From positions 169,189 through 233,188 of the forward strand of contig KN817582.1 in assembly GCA_000827495.1 (NCBI GenBank): a stretch of 64,000 bases of DNA. The letters run 5' to 3'. A program made the translations under genes and the position numbers. Under the pieces are notes generated by a model, which ran no database searches, was not told the DNA's origin, and saw only the letters and a program-made list of their open reading frames with translations. Shown one piece after another: positions 23,347 to 32,966 of this stretch (positions are counted from its first letter, which is position 1; the number at the start of each line of letters is the position of its first letter). The DNA comes from Hypholoma sublateritium FD-334 SS-4. Lineage: Eukaryota; Basidiomycota; Agaricomycetes; Agaricales; Strophariaceae.

Positions 23347-26225
23347 CAGTACAGTACACCCTGTATTTGTCCTGCACGATAACATGACGATCAAATTATT
23401 TCCAGTTCGGTTACGAGACTACTACGGGAGATCGCTGGTCTCTAGATTGTTATGAGTTTCCTTCCAAGTATAGTATTAATATGGTGACAGTGGTGGAGGA
23501 GGGTCGGCGGACCGGAACGGTGGCGGAGGGATGACTAGACGAGGAGAGGAGGAGTTGTGTTCTATTCTCAGCCTCGCGCTTCCTCGTCCTCGCGCGGTCG
23601 TTTCCGTATGACAAACGCTGTGTATTCTACTCTATCTAATCTGATCCGCACCGCCACTGCACTGCCACAGTGGGAGCGAGCGCGTCAGCGCCGCACGGTG
23701 CGCAGTGCGCTAGACCCGGGAAACGAGGAGCCGCCTCCCGGAAGTGGACGCGCGCTGTGGATAGGGATGAACTCGGGGCTCTCGTGTGCGGAGCACGCAC
23801 GCGCGTCGACTCTGGCGCGCCGCGCATGGCAGAATCGAACGTACGTGTGGGCGGGGCGACGCTCCCCGGAGCCACGCCGGGGACAAACGATGCGAACGGC
23901 AGTGCAAGGCATGATGCCTTGACACAGCACGGCGGTGATGGGCAGATTGCGCCATAGGCGCTCTCGTGTCGGTAGTAAGCGAGGTCTGCAGATGACGCAT
24001 GACAAGCGGGGGCAGGGCGCTGATGATTTTGGATGGGGCCTGATGAACATGCGGGGAAGCGGCGGGGGAGGACGTATGCGTAAGGCAGATTGAGTCTTCC
24101 TGCACGCTGGCTTGGATATCGATCGATCAGGTTGACGCGGAGGAAAGTCGGACAGGTTGCAGTCGTAGGCGCTCGAAGCGAAGGAGCGACGACTCGGAGC
24201 GGGATGTGGGGGTTACTTGCGAATCAGGGCTGTACTCACACCGTAGCGGGCCGCGTCCGCGCGCGACGTTGATATTGATGAAATTCGAGATCTAGAATGG
24301 GGAATACGGAGGAGTGCCCGTGTGAATGGGGCATGGAAGAGAACTAGAGCGAGGGCGGGCAGGATAAAAACACGCGCACGCGCAGCGCCAGGGTCCGCGC
24401 GGTGTTTTCTGCAAGTCGGGAGCAGGACGTAGAGCATAGGAAACCGATGCTAGGAGGGAAGTGGCGCGAAGAGACGGAGTTGGAGGCATGCGGGGCTCTC
24501 TTCGCGCCGTTTAAGTCGAAGCACCCATTCAAGTCTGGCGCGCCAGATCCTGGAGTTTGAGCAGAAGAAGCCCACGTGGAAAATGTCAAGTCCACGTTAG
24601 ATTGTGACACGTAGACCTTCCGTTGTTGGCCAGCTGTGGTGTCATGGGTGGGTGAGGCGCAGGGGGGGGAGGGGGGGCGCGCGTATCACTCCTTTTGGGG
24701 GGAGGGGTAGGCCATGCACTGTGCGACGTGATCAGACAATGTTTCCTCGGTGTGTAGTGGCGGCGGGTAGAGGCAGTGGGAGCGGGAGCGGGGGGCGAGG
24801 TGGACGTGGCGGGCGCTCGCCAAGAGATCTCACGGCGGGCGGGGAGCACGGCGAAGGTGAAGGTGGTGTGCGTGCGGCTGCGCAGAGCAATGATGTGGCT
24901 AGTCAAAGGACCGAGGGTTGCGTACGCGTTCGAGACTCGGAAGGACCGGCCCGTTCCCGGCGGCTCGATGCCGGCATCGGCCGGCGCGCATGCGCGCAGT
25001 CCCGCGAGCCCCTCCCAAGTCGCTTTCACGCTTTCAACACCGATAATAGCGCGGTACTTGATTTTGGACTTGCAATTTATGATTTATAATTCTAGATGTA
25101 TTTCCAGCAGGGAGAACAGACCGCAGTACTGGGAACCATATACACCGCCGAAGCTCCAACATGCGCAGCCTTACAAATTCCATACACCGTGCCGCTGCAT
25201 GCAGCGCGCCTGTCCATTCTCGCACGTATATGGATGTTTAGGCGCATCTACACTCACCCCGAGTGTCGTCCTACGGTTTCTGTACACACCCTTCCGTGCG
25301 CCGTGCGGGCGAGTGCCGACATGTAGACGCGCCGCGAGCACCCATGTGGGCTAGAGAAATGTGATACACCACCCTGATACCTAATGCAGAGAGCGCGCCG
25401 CAAAGGGCGCGCCGTGAATCCTGAGGCGTGAGCGCTTCAGCGCAAGGACAACGCACCGCCGCGCGATGGGGCTTAGCCGGGGGTGCATATTCTAGTGCAT
25501 ATACACGCCCGCGCTCAGCGTGCCACAGTGCCTGCACATTTTTCCGCACGTAACGCAGTGTTTCAACATAAAAAGACCCCGTGCGCACAGATGAAGGCTA
25601 GTGCTATGCGAAATAGCGCCCGGGGACGTGCTGCGCAGCGACCGCAGCGGAGAATGCGCCCCTTGATATTGATACGGGAATCGCGAGTGGGCTGACCGCG
25701 AGAGCTTCGACGCGAGGACAGCGCAGCGCAGTGCCGCACGGCGCATGAAGTGTGCTCGAGCACGGGTGGGGTGAAGCGGAGTCGCCAGAGCGGCCGACAT
25801 TCTGCGCGCAGACAGGGCGTGGCCGCGCCAGAGAAAGGACACGCCAGCGCCACATGGTGCGTAGTTTACTTGAGCACGAGCGGGAGGTGGACGCGCTGCG
25901 GGCTGTGACAGGGTGGACCGCACACTGCAGCGTCGGGGCAAGGAGCGACCGTGACGCAAAGGCGCAGACCGCGGCGCACGGGCGCCTGCGGATGTGTAGA
26001 ATCGCATCGCATCGTGCGTGTGTGTGCGCACGTAGCGGCTGTTATATTAATCTCACGTTCGACCCGCACAGCAAAGTGCACTGCACGATGGACGCGCGGC
26101 CAGGGGGCATGTGCCGCATCGCCACATCAGCGGTCTGCGTAACGGCGCTGGAGTCTGGAAGCATTCCGCCTGGATGGGTGCGCGAACTGACGTGCGAGCG
26201 CACTAGATACAGGCGCGCGAGCCCT
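23347..26225. repeat. Spacer unit after F-box gene 5
   Basis: Blocks in order: 3' flank (23,385-23,490), R7 (about 23,645-24,010), R4 (about 24,230-24,470), R6 (about 24,930-25,060), R1 (about 25,090-26,225). A G-rich tract sits at 24,660-24,700 (AGGGGGGGGAGGGGGGG) and purine-rich sequence continues to about 24,900. The layout matches the spacer between genes 4 and 5, but the unit ends in block R5 and an inverted F-box relic instead of R3 and a new plus-strand gene. Confidence 0.6.
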
Positions 26226-26446
26226 GCAAGTAGATATCGGCGGTGACGCAAGGCGCGCCCCACGCCGAGGAGCACCAACGATGGTGCGCACGGCCCGCTC
26301 GGAATTGAACGCAGCACGATGCTGAATGAAGGATACATGAACCAGCAGGTCGGGCAGAGCGGGTCGCGAAGCCGTGCGAGGACACAACCCCGAAGTTTGT
26401 TGCTGCGTGGGGTGTGCTGATCTAACAAAAAAATGGCTATCGTATG
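26226..26446. repeat. Block R5, copy 1
   Basis: Almost the same as 32,590-32,815. Shared words include GAGCACCAACGATGGTGCGC or its one-base variant, GAATGAAGGATACATGAACC and AACAAAAAAATGGCTATCG. A diverged copy lies at about 39,250-39,416, directly beyond the stop codon of the minus-strand F-box gene 8. R5 is therefore the normal 3' flank of minus-oriented F-box copies. Confidence 0.7.
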
Positions 26447-26463
26447 TACTATTATACTGTTAC

Positions 26464-26589
26464 CTAAACTATTACTTCCACATCTGATCCCGCTGCCTTC
26501 TTCTCCGAAACGAGGTCCAATGTATGCTGGCATGTCTCCATCGGCATGAAGCCCCTGGAATAAGCGAGCACCATTTTCCATGGCAAGAC
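26464..26589 (-). pseudogene. F-box gene relic (C-terminal 41 codons only)
   Basis: Read on the minus strand this begins VLPWKMV and continues METCQHTLDLVSEKKAAGSD to a TAG stop at 26464-26466. It aligns residue by residue with the end of F-box copy 8 (VLPWKRV ... ETRQQILDLVSEKNAAGLD). Nothing upstream of VLPWK (above about 26,595) resembles the family, so the rest of the gene is gone. Its 3' flank is block R5, as at copy 8. The piece is in frame and too long and well placed to be chance; it is a truncation remnant in inverted orientation. Confidence 0.75.
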
Positions 26590-26599
26590 ATTTAGAAGT

Positions 26600-27310
26600 G
26601 ATAAAGCTATGTAAAAATAAACAATAAGCTAAACTTATAGGGACCTCGCAGGGCATGTACTGAATACTTGTCCAATCCAAGGGTCGTAGTTGGTGTACAC
26701 AGCACGCAGCGCTACGTTTCCGAGATAAGAATGCGGCCGGCCAGACTCAGGAAGAAACGGTGCTCGTGAGCGGCGGTGCGATTACATTACATTGATTTGA
26801 TTATACTAGTAAGGCGAGGCTTTCAATGCCCAGTGCGCGCCCAAATCCAATGTTCTATGTGTAGAATACTCACACGTATGTCTGATACCGCACACCTTCA
26901 AGGACGGGGACCGAGTACACGACTGTTAATAGAGCCCTGATAAAGGTTTTATTATAGGAATTTGTGGGAAGGATTCAGAGACGTTGCGATTGCGGAGAAG
27001 AAGTCCTACGTAAAAATCAGGGTCGGATATTGTAATACTTACGGAGCATCTTATCACGGGTCGACTAGATAAGATGTTGTGCCAGTTGCCGCATTGGACC
27101 TGTAAGCTTAAGTATTTTAGAGCTAGAAATACATTACGGGGAGACTAGAGGGCTGAGGATAAGTGCGAAATCTGACGGATTGTCTATGTTACATAGGAAA
27201 AATGTGCGCACGGTCTCCCTCTTACCATCGCTTCCTGATGTGATTTACATCACATGTACACTATGTTAATTACTTGACATCTTAACAAATAAGATGAATC
27301 CTGGGACGAC
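26600..27310. other. AT-rich unique sequence, no gene seen
   Basis: Lower GC than the flanking spacers, with no match to spacer blocks R1-R7 and no long or conserved frame. It separates the F-box relic from the small minus-strand gene and marks the start of a non-repetitive island. Confidence 0.5.
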
Positions 27311-27324
27311 CGTCTCAGAGACGG
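27310..27324. other. Perfect inverted repeat at a stop codon
   Basis: The palindrome CCGTCTCAGAGACGG is perfect over both arms and contains the TGA of the small minus-strand gene. A transcript could fold it into a short hairpin; a terminator-like role is speculation. Confidence 0.35.
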
Positions 27325-27756
27325 TTAAAATCTAACCAGGCTATAATTGCTCGTTGTGAATAGCTCTCGGCCATCAATGCCATTGCTATTCGACACAAGC
27401 TTGGCGGCACTTTTTTGAGCGTGACTGTCCCGCTTTCCGTACAACTTAAGAGGCCTCTCGGGGACTTCTGTCCAGATTTCAACCAAAATTCCTGATTGAG
27501 GCTCCATTTTGACTGGCCAGAGTGAAAAACTGGTGAGGGTGGTTGAGCAGACACACAAAAGAAATCTTTGCGAAAAGATAATTTTGTTCTGCACACCTTC
27601 TAGGTCACCCGACACAGCCCTTTCCCGGAAAAGCTGCTGCACAGGCTCAAGGCAAACTTCACATATATCAGGCGCCAAAGTTATATCTTGACTCTGAACA
27701 CCATCTTTCTCGACTGATCTCTTTTTCCCGAAGGGAAGAGGAATACGGTTACCCAA
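27315..27756 (-). CDS. Small two-exon protein of unknown function, 5' end incomplete
   Basis: Exon A is 27597-27756, an intron 27530-27596 (67 bp, GTGTGC...CACCAG), exon B 27315-27529 with TGA at 27315-27317. The spliced frame gives about 124 residues, beginning at a TTG (GNRIPLPFGKKRSVEKDGV); upstream in frame is a stop at a short distance, so a further 5' exon is likely. It contains one CxxC (DICEVCLEP), a SKWSLNQEFWLKSGQ block and a C-terminal AWLDFNRL. No domain is recognised. Without splicing both frames hit stops, so the intron is supported by the open frame on each side. It is divergent from the PARP gene next to it. Could alternatively be a fragment of a longer decayed gene. Confidence 0.45.
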
Positions 27757-27954
27757 TATGCTTTACGCCTTGTCTGATGACCGCTACACCGTGTACCCGC
27801 AGTCTTACTCCATTACGTCGGTTGTAAGCTGTGTAGAGTTTTCCCTCTCGGACAGGCTGTTCAATCTCTTCGTTTCTGTCAGAATCTGCTTGGGCCTGAG
27901 CCCTTTGAGCACGAAATCAGTGCGTTTCCTGGTCATAGGTTTTGCATGAGCTAG

Positions 27955-28715
27955 TTCAAATTCTGTTTGGGGAGAAGTTTCAGAAAAGTTCCTGAAGGGG
28001 TGGCTGCATCCCGATAAACCCACGCCGACGATTAGGGAGGTATTCCTCCTCGGCTACTTTACCCAAGAAGGCCACACATACGTGCGGAATTTTGACAACT
28101 ACTAGTGCTGATTCCCTTTGTCGGTTGCCTTGAATGAACTGATATTTTGTCTGCAGTAACAGTGTGGGTAACATGAAGATGCTCTTCCATGGAACACGGT
28201 ACGAGTGCCGCATTGGGACCGGAGCATACAAGAATGCGTGTGCTTCGGAGACATGTAATCTGTGCAAAATCATCAAAGGGTCGTATAGCATGGAGTGGAC
28301 GAAAGGCCGTGCGTCGAGTCGTTGATCGTTTTGTTGGTCCGCTTGGATCCTGATCTGTTCATTTTTTTTGTAGGGGGGATGTTCGGCCCTGGGATATACA
28401 CCACGGAAGTATCGTCTAAGGCGGACGACTACGTAGACAACGCGAGCGCCAGTAAGAACGACCGTATAATGATCGTCAATCAAGTTGCTTTAGGGCGCTC
28501 GAAGATCATGTACGAGGCGTCTCGCAACATGCAAGCTGCGCCACCTATGTATGATTCGGTGCGGTTCTCTTTTCATGATAGTATTTCTTGTTGACCAGAT
28601 CGGATTGTAGGTCACGGCGGCGACGTACTCACAGGGCGGGAAGGTGCGCTATCACGAGGCGATAGTCTATCAGGAGGAAGCGATATGCCCAATTGCGATT
28701 GTAGTTTATTCATAA
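27955..28715 (+). CDS. PARP-type ADP-ribosyltransferase, 5' end unresolved
   Basis: Catalytic domain of a fungal poly/mono-ADP-ribosyltransferase (transfers ADP-ribose from NAD+ to protein; nuclear or cytosolic place unknown). Exons: 27955-28104, 28157-28308, 28374-28558, 28611-28715; introns of 52, 65 and 52 bp, all GT..AG and phase-consistent. The last 196 residues are readable. Seen in order: FLKGWLHPDKPTPTIREVF (typical lead-in), LFHGTRYEC with the NAD-binding His, a Cys cluster CASETCNLCKIIK, FGPGIYTTEVSSKADDY with the Tyr, MIVNQVALGRSKIMYE, and RYHEAIVYQEEAI with the catalytic Glu, ending IVVYS. The H-Y-E triad is complete, as in PARP1-like enzymes. Any N-terminal zinc finger or start codon lies upstream and was not identified; the acceptor at 27954 is the best guess. 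Confidence 0.8.
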
Positions 28716-29985
28716 GACGCACTGTATAAATCAAGGGAGATAAATGATCCTTTTCCATGTCAGAAATAGTTTCACAAGCTGACGCCTATGCTTTCAGTGG
28801 TAGTCACTGGGTTATACATAAATCGGCGGGAGAAACTGGTGTACAGTAACTCATACACTGTTTACATAAACGAGGCCTTGCACTTTTGGTACATGAATCC
28901 ACCGCTGTCCTGTGCGGATAGCACACGCTGGCACGCGCTGGACGCATGTCCCAGCTGGTGTCCGGGGCGCGGCGCCCTCATGGCGAGCGGCGACTCTGCA
29001 GCGTGTAATGCGGCGTCCGACGAGGGCGGATGTATAGTATTGAATAGCGCATTTGACCTGAACAGGGGAACGCACCGCGATGGGCGCGCAGCCAGGGGGT
29101 ATGTACTGCATCCCTGAATGTCAACGGTCTATGTAGTGTGTGGAGCCTATCACTTAGCGTGCCGAGAGCGGACGCACGGATAAAAGCGTGCGCGAGGCGT
29201 GTAAATAATAAATATCAGCTGTGAGGCGAGGCGCACCCGCCGCGCGGAGGGACGCGGCTGGGACTCGGGGACGCAACGCGGTGGCGCGAACCATCCGGCC
29301 GGCCGGGAGACCGCGCCGGCGGAGCGGCGTACCATTATAATTGCCATTACCTGCGTGGGTGAAACGGCTCCAGAGAATATCAGGTTTTTCAACATGAGAT
29401 GTATGTGAACGCGCCGCCGGATTTCTTAATCTGTAAATAAATGGTATACGGGTGACACAGACGCCGCGGCGGCGTGGGGCATCGTGTGGCTATCTTTTGG
29501 ACGACACGAGGTATAATTCACCGAATGATGCGGTGCCGTCGCCCTAGGACCGCGTTGAGATATACGCGCTGGACGCAAGACCCAACAGGAAGTCTGGCGG
29601 GCCGCATGCAGCGGCAGTGCGGGGCGAGCAGCGGCTCAGAAGCGCGCGTCGCTATTATCAGCGATTTTGGAGCGGGATACCAACGGGATACGCCTTATTT
29701 CAACCAATGATCATGAAATGCCTGCGCCCGGTGAACTACGTCTGACATTTTGCGCAGTGCGGTGCACTCACCCTACGGACCGAATCTCCACAGGCTTCAA
29801 GCATCTAGGACACACCGAGGACACACACAGGTGGGGCGTCGGCATTGAGTATTGAGTATCTGTCGGTACACGCCATCCGACATTGAAAGTCCCCCGGTCG
29901 AGCGCTGCATTTGCGTGCATACCGGTGCCCCAGTTCACGGCGTGAATCCTCGCTGACAACTCGGAGTGATGAATAGACCGGAAAG
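28716..29985. repeat. Spacer before F-box gene 6
   Basis: About 28,740-28,900 shows nothing recognisable. Bases about 28,915-29,170 are R1-like. Bases about 29,170-29,360 are R3, ending ACCATTATAATTGCCATTAC. Bases 29,440-29,980 are the same 5'-flank block as 15,690-16,250 upstream of gene 4, in the same order and orientation. The array pattern therefore resumes here after the unique PARP island. Confidence 0.55.
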
Positions 29986-29989
29986 TGCG

Positions 29990-29997
29990 TATTTATA
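29990..29997 (+). promoter_or_regulatory. TATA-like box of F-box gene 6
   Basis: TATTTATA, 126 bp before the ATG at 30123, followed by the full conserved string GCGTGTGAGTTAGCTGGACA, AAAATAGTGACTG and CAACCATCGATCAG. This is the best-preserved copy of the promoter block. Confidence 0.55.
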
Positions 29998-30122
29998 GCG
30001 TGTGAGTTAGCTGGACAAAAATAGTGACTGTAATCTACACGTTGATTTCAACCATCGATCAGCACAACCAGTTCTCAGCTCCCTCGAATTCTCCTCTACA
30101 AAAACATCCCAAAGCATAAAGT

Positions 30123-31815
30123 ATGGATCGGGACGAGTTATCCAGTGAGTTGCTGGATATCTGTAGCTCATAAACCCAGTTGACCATCTGTCACAGGCGA
30201 ATCAGTCCTAGAGACGTTGCTCAAGACCAACCGACCACCTACCGACCAAGAAACGGCGATAATCCAGGAGTCCATGGCCCCCGCCAACGCGGAATTGAAG
30301 GTAGTAGAAGCGCAGATATCCGAAACGATTGCCCATATCCAGGAATTGGAGTCGCAGGTCGAACAAGCGGTGATCAAGCTGCAGCGCTTGCACGAGCAGG
30401 AGGCGGCGATCTTGGACAGCTTTGCGGACCATCGTCGAGTCCTTTCTGCCTTTCGAAATATCCCGGAGGACGTACTTCGCGAGATATGCGTCCAAGCATG
30501 CGTGAAAGGCGACATACCCACACTATCTTACTTCGGGAATCCATTGCCTTATGTTCTCGCACAAATCTGCAGTGAAATGCGATACATCGCACTGACAACA
30601 CCTATCATTTGGACCTCTATGCATGTCGAGATTCATCCACTCCATTTTGACAGTCTCGGACAGCATGAACAAGTTTATTCCACTCTCGCTCGAAGGGCTA
30701 GCACATGGTTTGAGCGAGCGGGTGGACTGGGTCTCACTGTATTCATTCAGGAGTCTATCCACTCATATGTAATGCCCTTCATCCATGTCCATGAACCTCA
30801 TCCGTCAACCATTCTTTTCGACACACTTCTTAGTTACTCAACCCGCTGGAAAGAGCTTGAATTTGATTCACGCTGTGGCTATGACGGCATGGTATCCGCG
30901 CCGATGATTCGCATTGTTGCATTGAGGGCCGTCGATGTCCCACTACTGCAATCGGTTACATTTTACCTTGATCTGATGCAGCCAGATTCCCGACTTGACG
31001 ACAGTGTATTACTCAAAGTCCCGACACTCAAACGTGTAAAATTACACACACGCAATGGCCCCGTGTTCACCGTCAATTGGGCCATCCTTACTTCCATTAC
31101 ACTCGACGAATACTCCGAGTCGAATAGCCATGATTACCTTGTCGAAATTCTTCAGCAAACCAAGGGCTTAGTATTCGGTGATATTGGTGTTGGTCTGGGT
31201 CGCTTACAAGAACATTACCCCGACAACATTAATCTTCCCTTTCTGAAGACTTTCTTTGTCCGCGAAAGAAATTTCGGCTCGGCTACATCTGGAGCTCGAA
31301 GTATACTCGACCTAATTACTGCACCAATTCTAGAGATATTTTACGTGCGCCGCGAGGCATTCCTCGATTTTTCAGGTTTTTTCAAACGGTCGCCCCGTAT
31401 TCGGAAACTTTCAATGCCCTACTTCGACAAAGATACTTTATTGACGGACACGATGGCATTTCTTGGTCACTGCCCTTCACTCACTGAACTCTCCCTTTTC
31501 CCTGGCAATTGGATGATGGATGCTCCCGACGCCAATAGATTCCTGCGAGCATTTGTCGAAGGTGATACCGGTGTTATTTGCCCGCGCTTGCAGGATTTTC
31601 AATTCGAAGGAATATATGATTTCTCCCTCCAAACACTGCGCTTGTTTTTGGAGGGTAGGCAACGAGGTATCGCTGCGCGGAATGTCATGCCATGGAAAAG
31701 GCTGGTGATTGATATCGGAGGTATAAAGGACAGAGAGGCACGCCAGCAGGCATCGGTCCTCCTTTTGCAGAAGAACGCGGCGGGAGTGATTATCCGAGCA
31801 AGTAATCATAAGTGA
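30123..31815 (+). CDS. F-box/LRR-like protein, array copy 6
   Basis: Exon 1 is 30123-30144 (MDRDELS), the intron 30145-30196 (52 bp, GTGAGT...CACAG), exon 2 30197-31815; 546 residues. The leader is SESVLETLLKTNRPPTDQE. The coiled coil has VIKLQRLHEQEAAILD. The F-box core is SAFRNIPEDVLREICVQAC, where the usual proline after serine is replaced by alanine; the closing motif PIIWTSM also differs by one residue. The tail groups with copies 2, 7 and 9 (RREAFLDFSGFFKRSPRI is shared nearly exactly with copy 9). The end is VIIRASNHK. First F-box gene to the right of the PARP island; its 5' flank resembles that of gene 4 and its 3' flank is nearly the same as that of gene 7. Confidence 0.84.
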
Positions 31816-32830
31816 CAGTATACTGTACGATCGTACCAGATAGCCAATACATCCTGTATTTGTCCTGTCTCATAAACCAATTCCTCAGAAAACCTCCATG
31901 CCTTCTAATATAGCGATGAAAGATCTCCAGTTCGATTACGAGAGACGACTCCGCAAGAGCCCTGGTCTCTGGACTGCTATTCTGACCTTTTCAAGCATAG
32001 TATGGTGACAGTGAGCGCGAGAACGCGCCTGCGCCGCACAGCGCGCCGCGCGCACTGGCAGGGTCCGGGGATGTGATAGTCAGAGTGCGGCGTTGCTCGT
32101 GTCGGTGGTGCGCGAGGTCTCTAGAAGACGACGACGAACGGGTGTAAGACGCTGCGGATTTCTGCGTAGCTGGCGGCAGTTGGAAGATGTGGGTTCGGGT
32201 ACGTCCCGCTTAGTCATGTCGAGGAGCAGCATCCTGCCCGATCTGGGGCGGGGGCAGGCAGACGGCATCATCGTGTCCACATCACGAATCGGGTTCGCCA
32301 AGTCGTCCGGTCTGTAGGGGTCGTTGTGGAGAGAACGTATACGCAAGTCGGCCGCGCGCGGTGTTGACGTAGATGGAATCGGAGATCTGGGAGTGGGATG
32401 TGGCGGCGAGCGCGCCTGAATAATGCGCGGGAATGGTCCATAGGGCCTATGCGAGAACAGGAGCGAAGCCAGCGAAGAGAACAACGCGCGCGCGAGGGCG
32501 AGGCGCGCGTCGGCCTGCACCGTGCGGTGTGGCGTAGAGGGCGCGTGGCATTCGAGCGCGGCCGGTGGCGCACCGCCGTCGTGTCGACTGGCGTTATCGG
32601 GCGCGCCCTGCGGATGCGGCGCGCCCCACGCCGAGGAGCGCCAACGATGGTGCGCACGGCCCGCTCGGAATTGAACGCAGCGCGATGCTGAATGAAGGAT
32701 ACATGAACCAGCAGGTCGGGCAGAGCGGGTCGTGAAGCCGTGCGAGGACACAACCCCGAAGTTTGTTGCTGCGTGGGGTGTGCTGATCTAACAAAAAAAT
32801 GGCTATCGTATGTATGTAGTCCGGAAAGTG
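31816..32830. repeat. Short spacer between F-box genes 6 and 7
   Basis: Only about 1.15 kb separates the stop of gene 6 from the ATG of gene 7, instead of 2.7-3.6 kb for neighbouring genes 1-5. Bases 32,000-32,158 are nearly the same as 34,799-34,957 after gene 7. Bases 32,590-32,815 are block R5, which ends at GGCTATCGTATGTATGTAG and runs directly into the GGAAAGTGTGTATTTATAGC promoter of gene 7. The spacer thus joins the 3' flank of an inverted-type copy to the 5' flank of a plus-strand copy with no F-box coding sequence between them. Confidence 0.65.
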
Positions 32831-32832
32831 TG

Positions 32833-32840
32833 TATTTATA
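32833..32840 (+). promoter_or_regulatory. TATA-like box of F-box gene 7
   Basis: TATTTATA, 127 bp before the ATG at 32967, followed by GCGTGTGAGTTATCTGGACA and AAAATAGTGATTG. It starts within 20 bp of the end of block R5. Confidence 0.5.
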
Positions 32841-32966
32841 GCGTGTGAGTTATCTGGACAAAAATAGTGATTGAAATTTATGCTTTGATTTCAACCATCG
32901 ATCAGCACAACCAGTTGCTCAGCTCCTTTGATTTCTCATCTGAAGAAACATCCGCTAGCATAAAGA

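Noticed and set aside
1358..26600. The repeat unit as a transposon carrying an F-box gene
   Set aside because: No terminal inverted repeats, target-site duplications or Helitron-type ends could be identified; unequal crossing-over explains the regular spacing.
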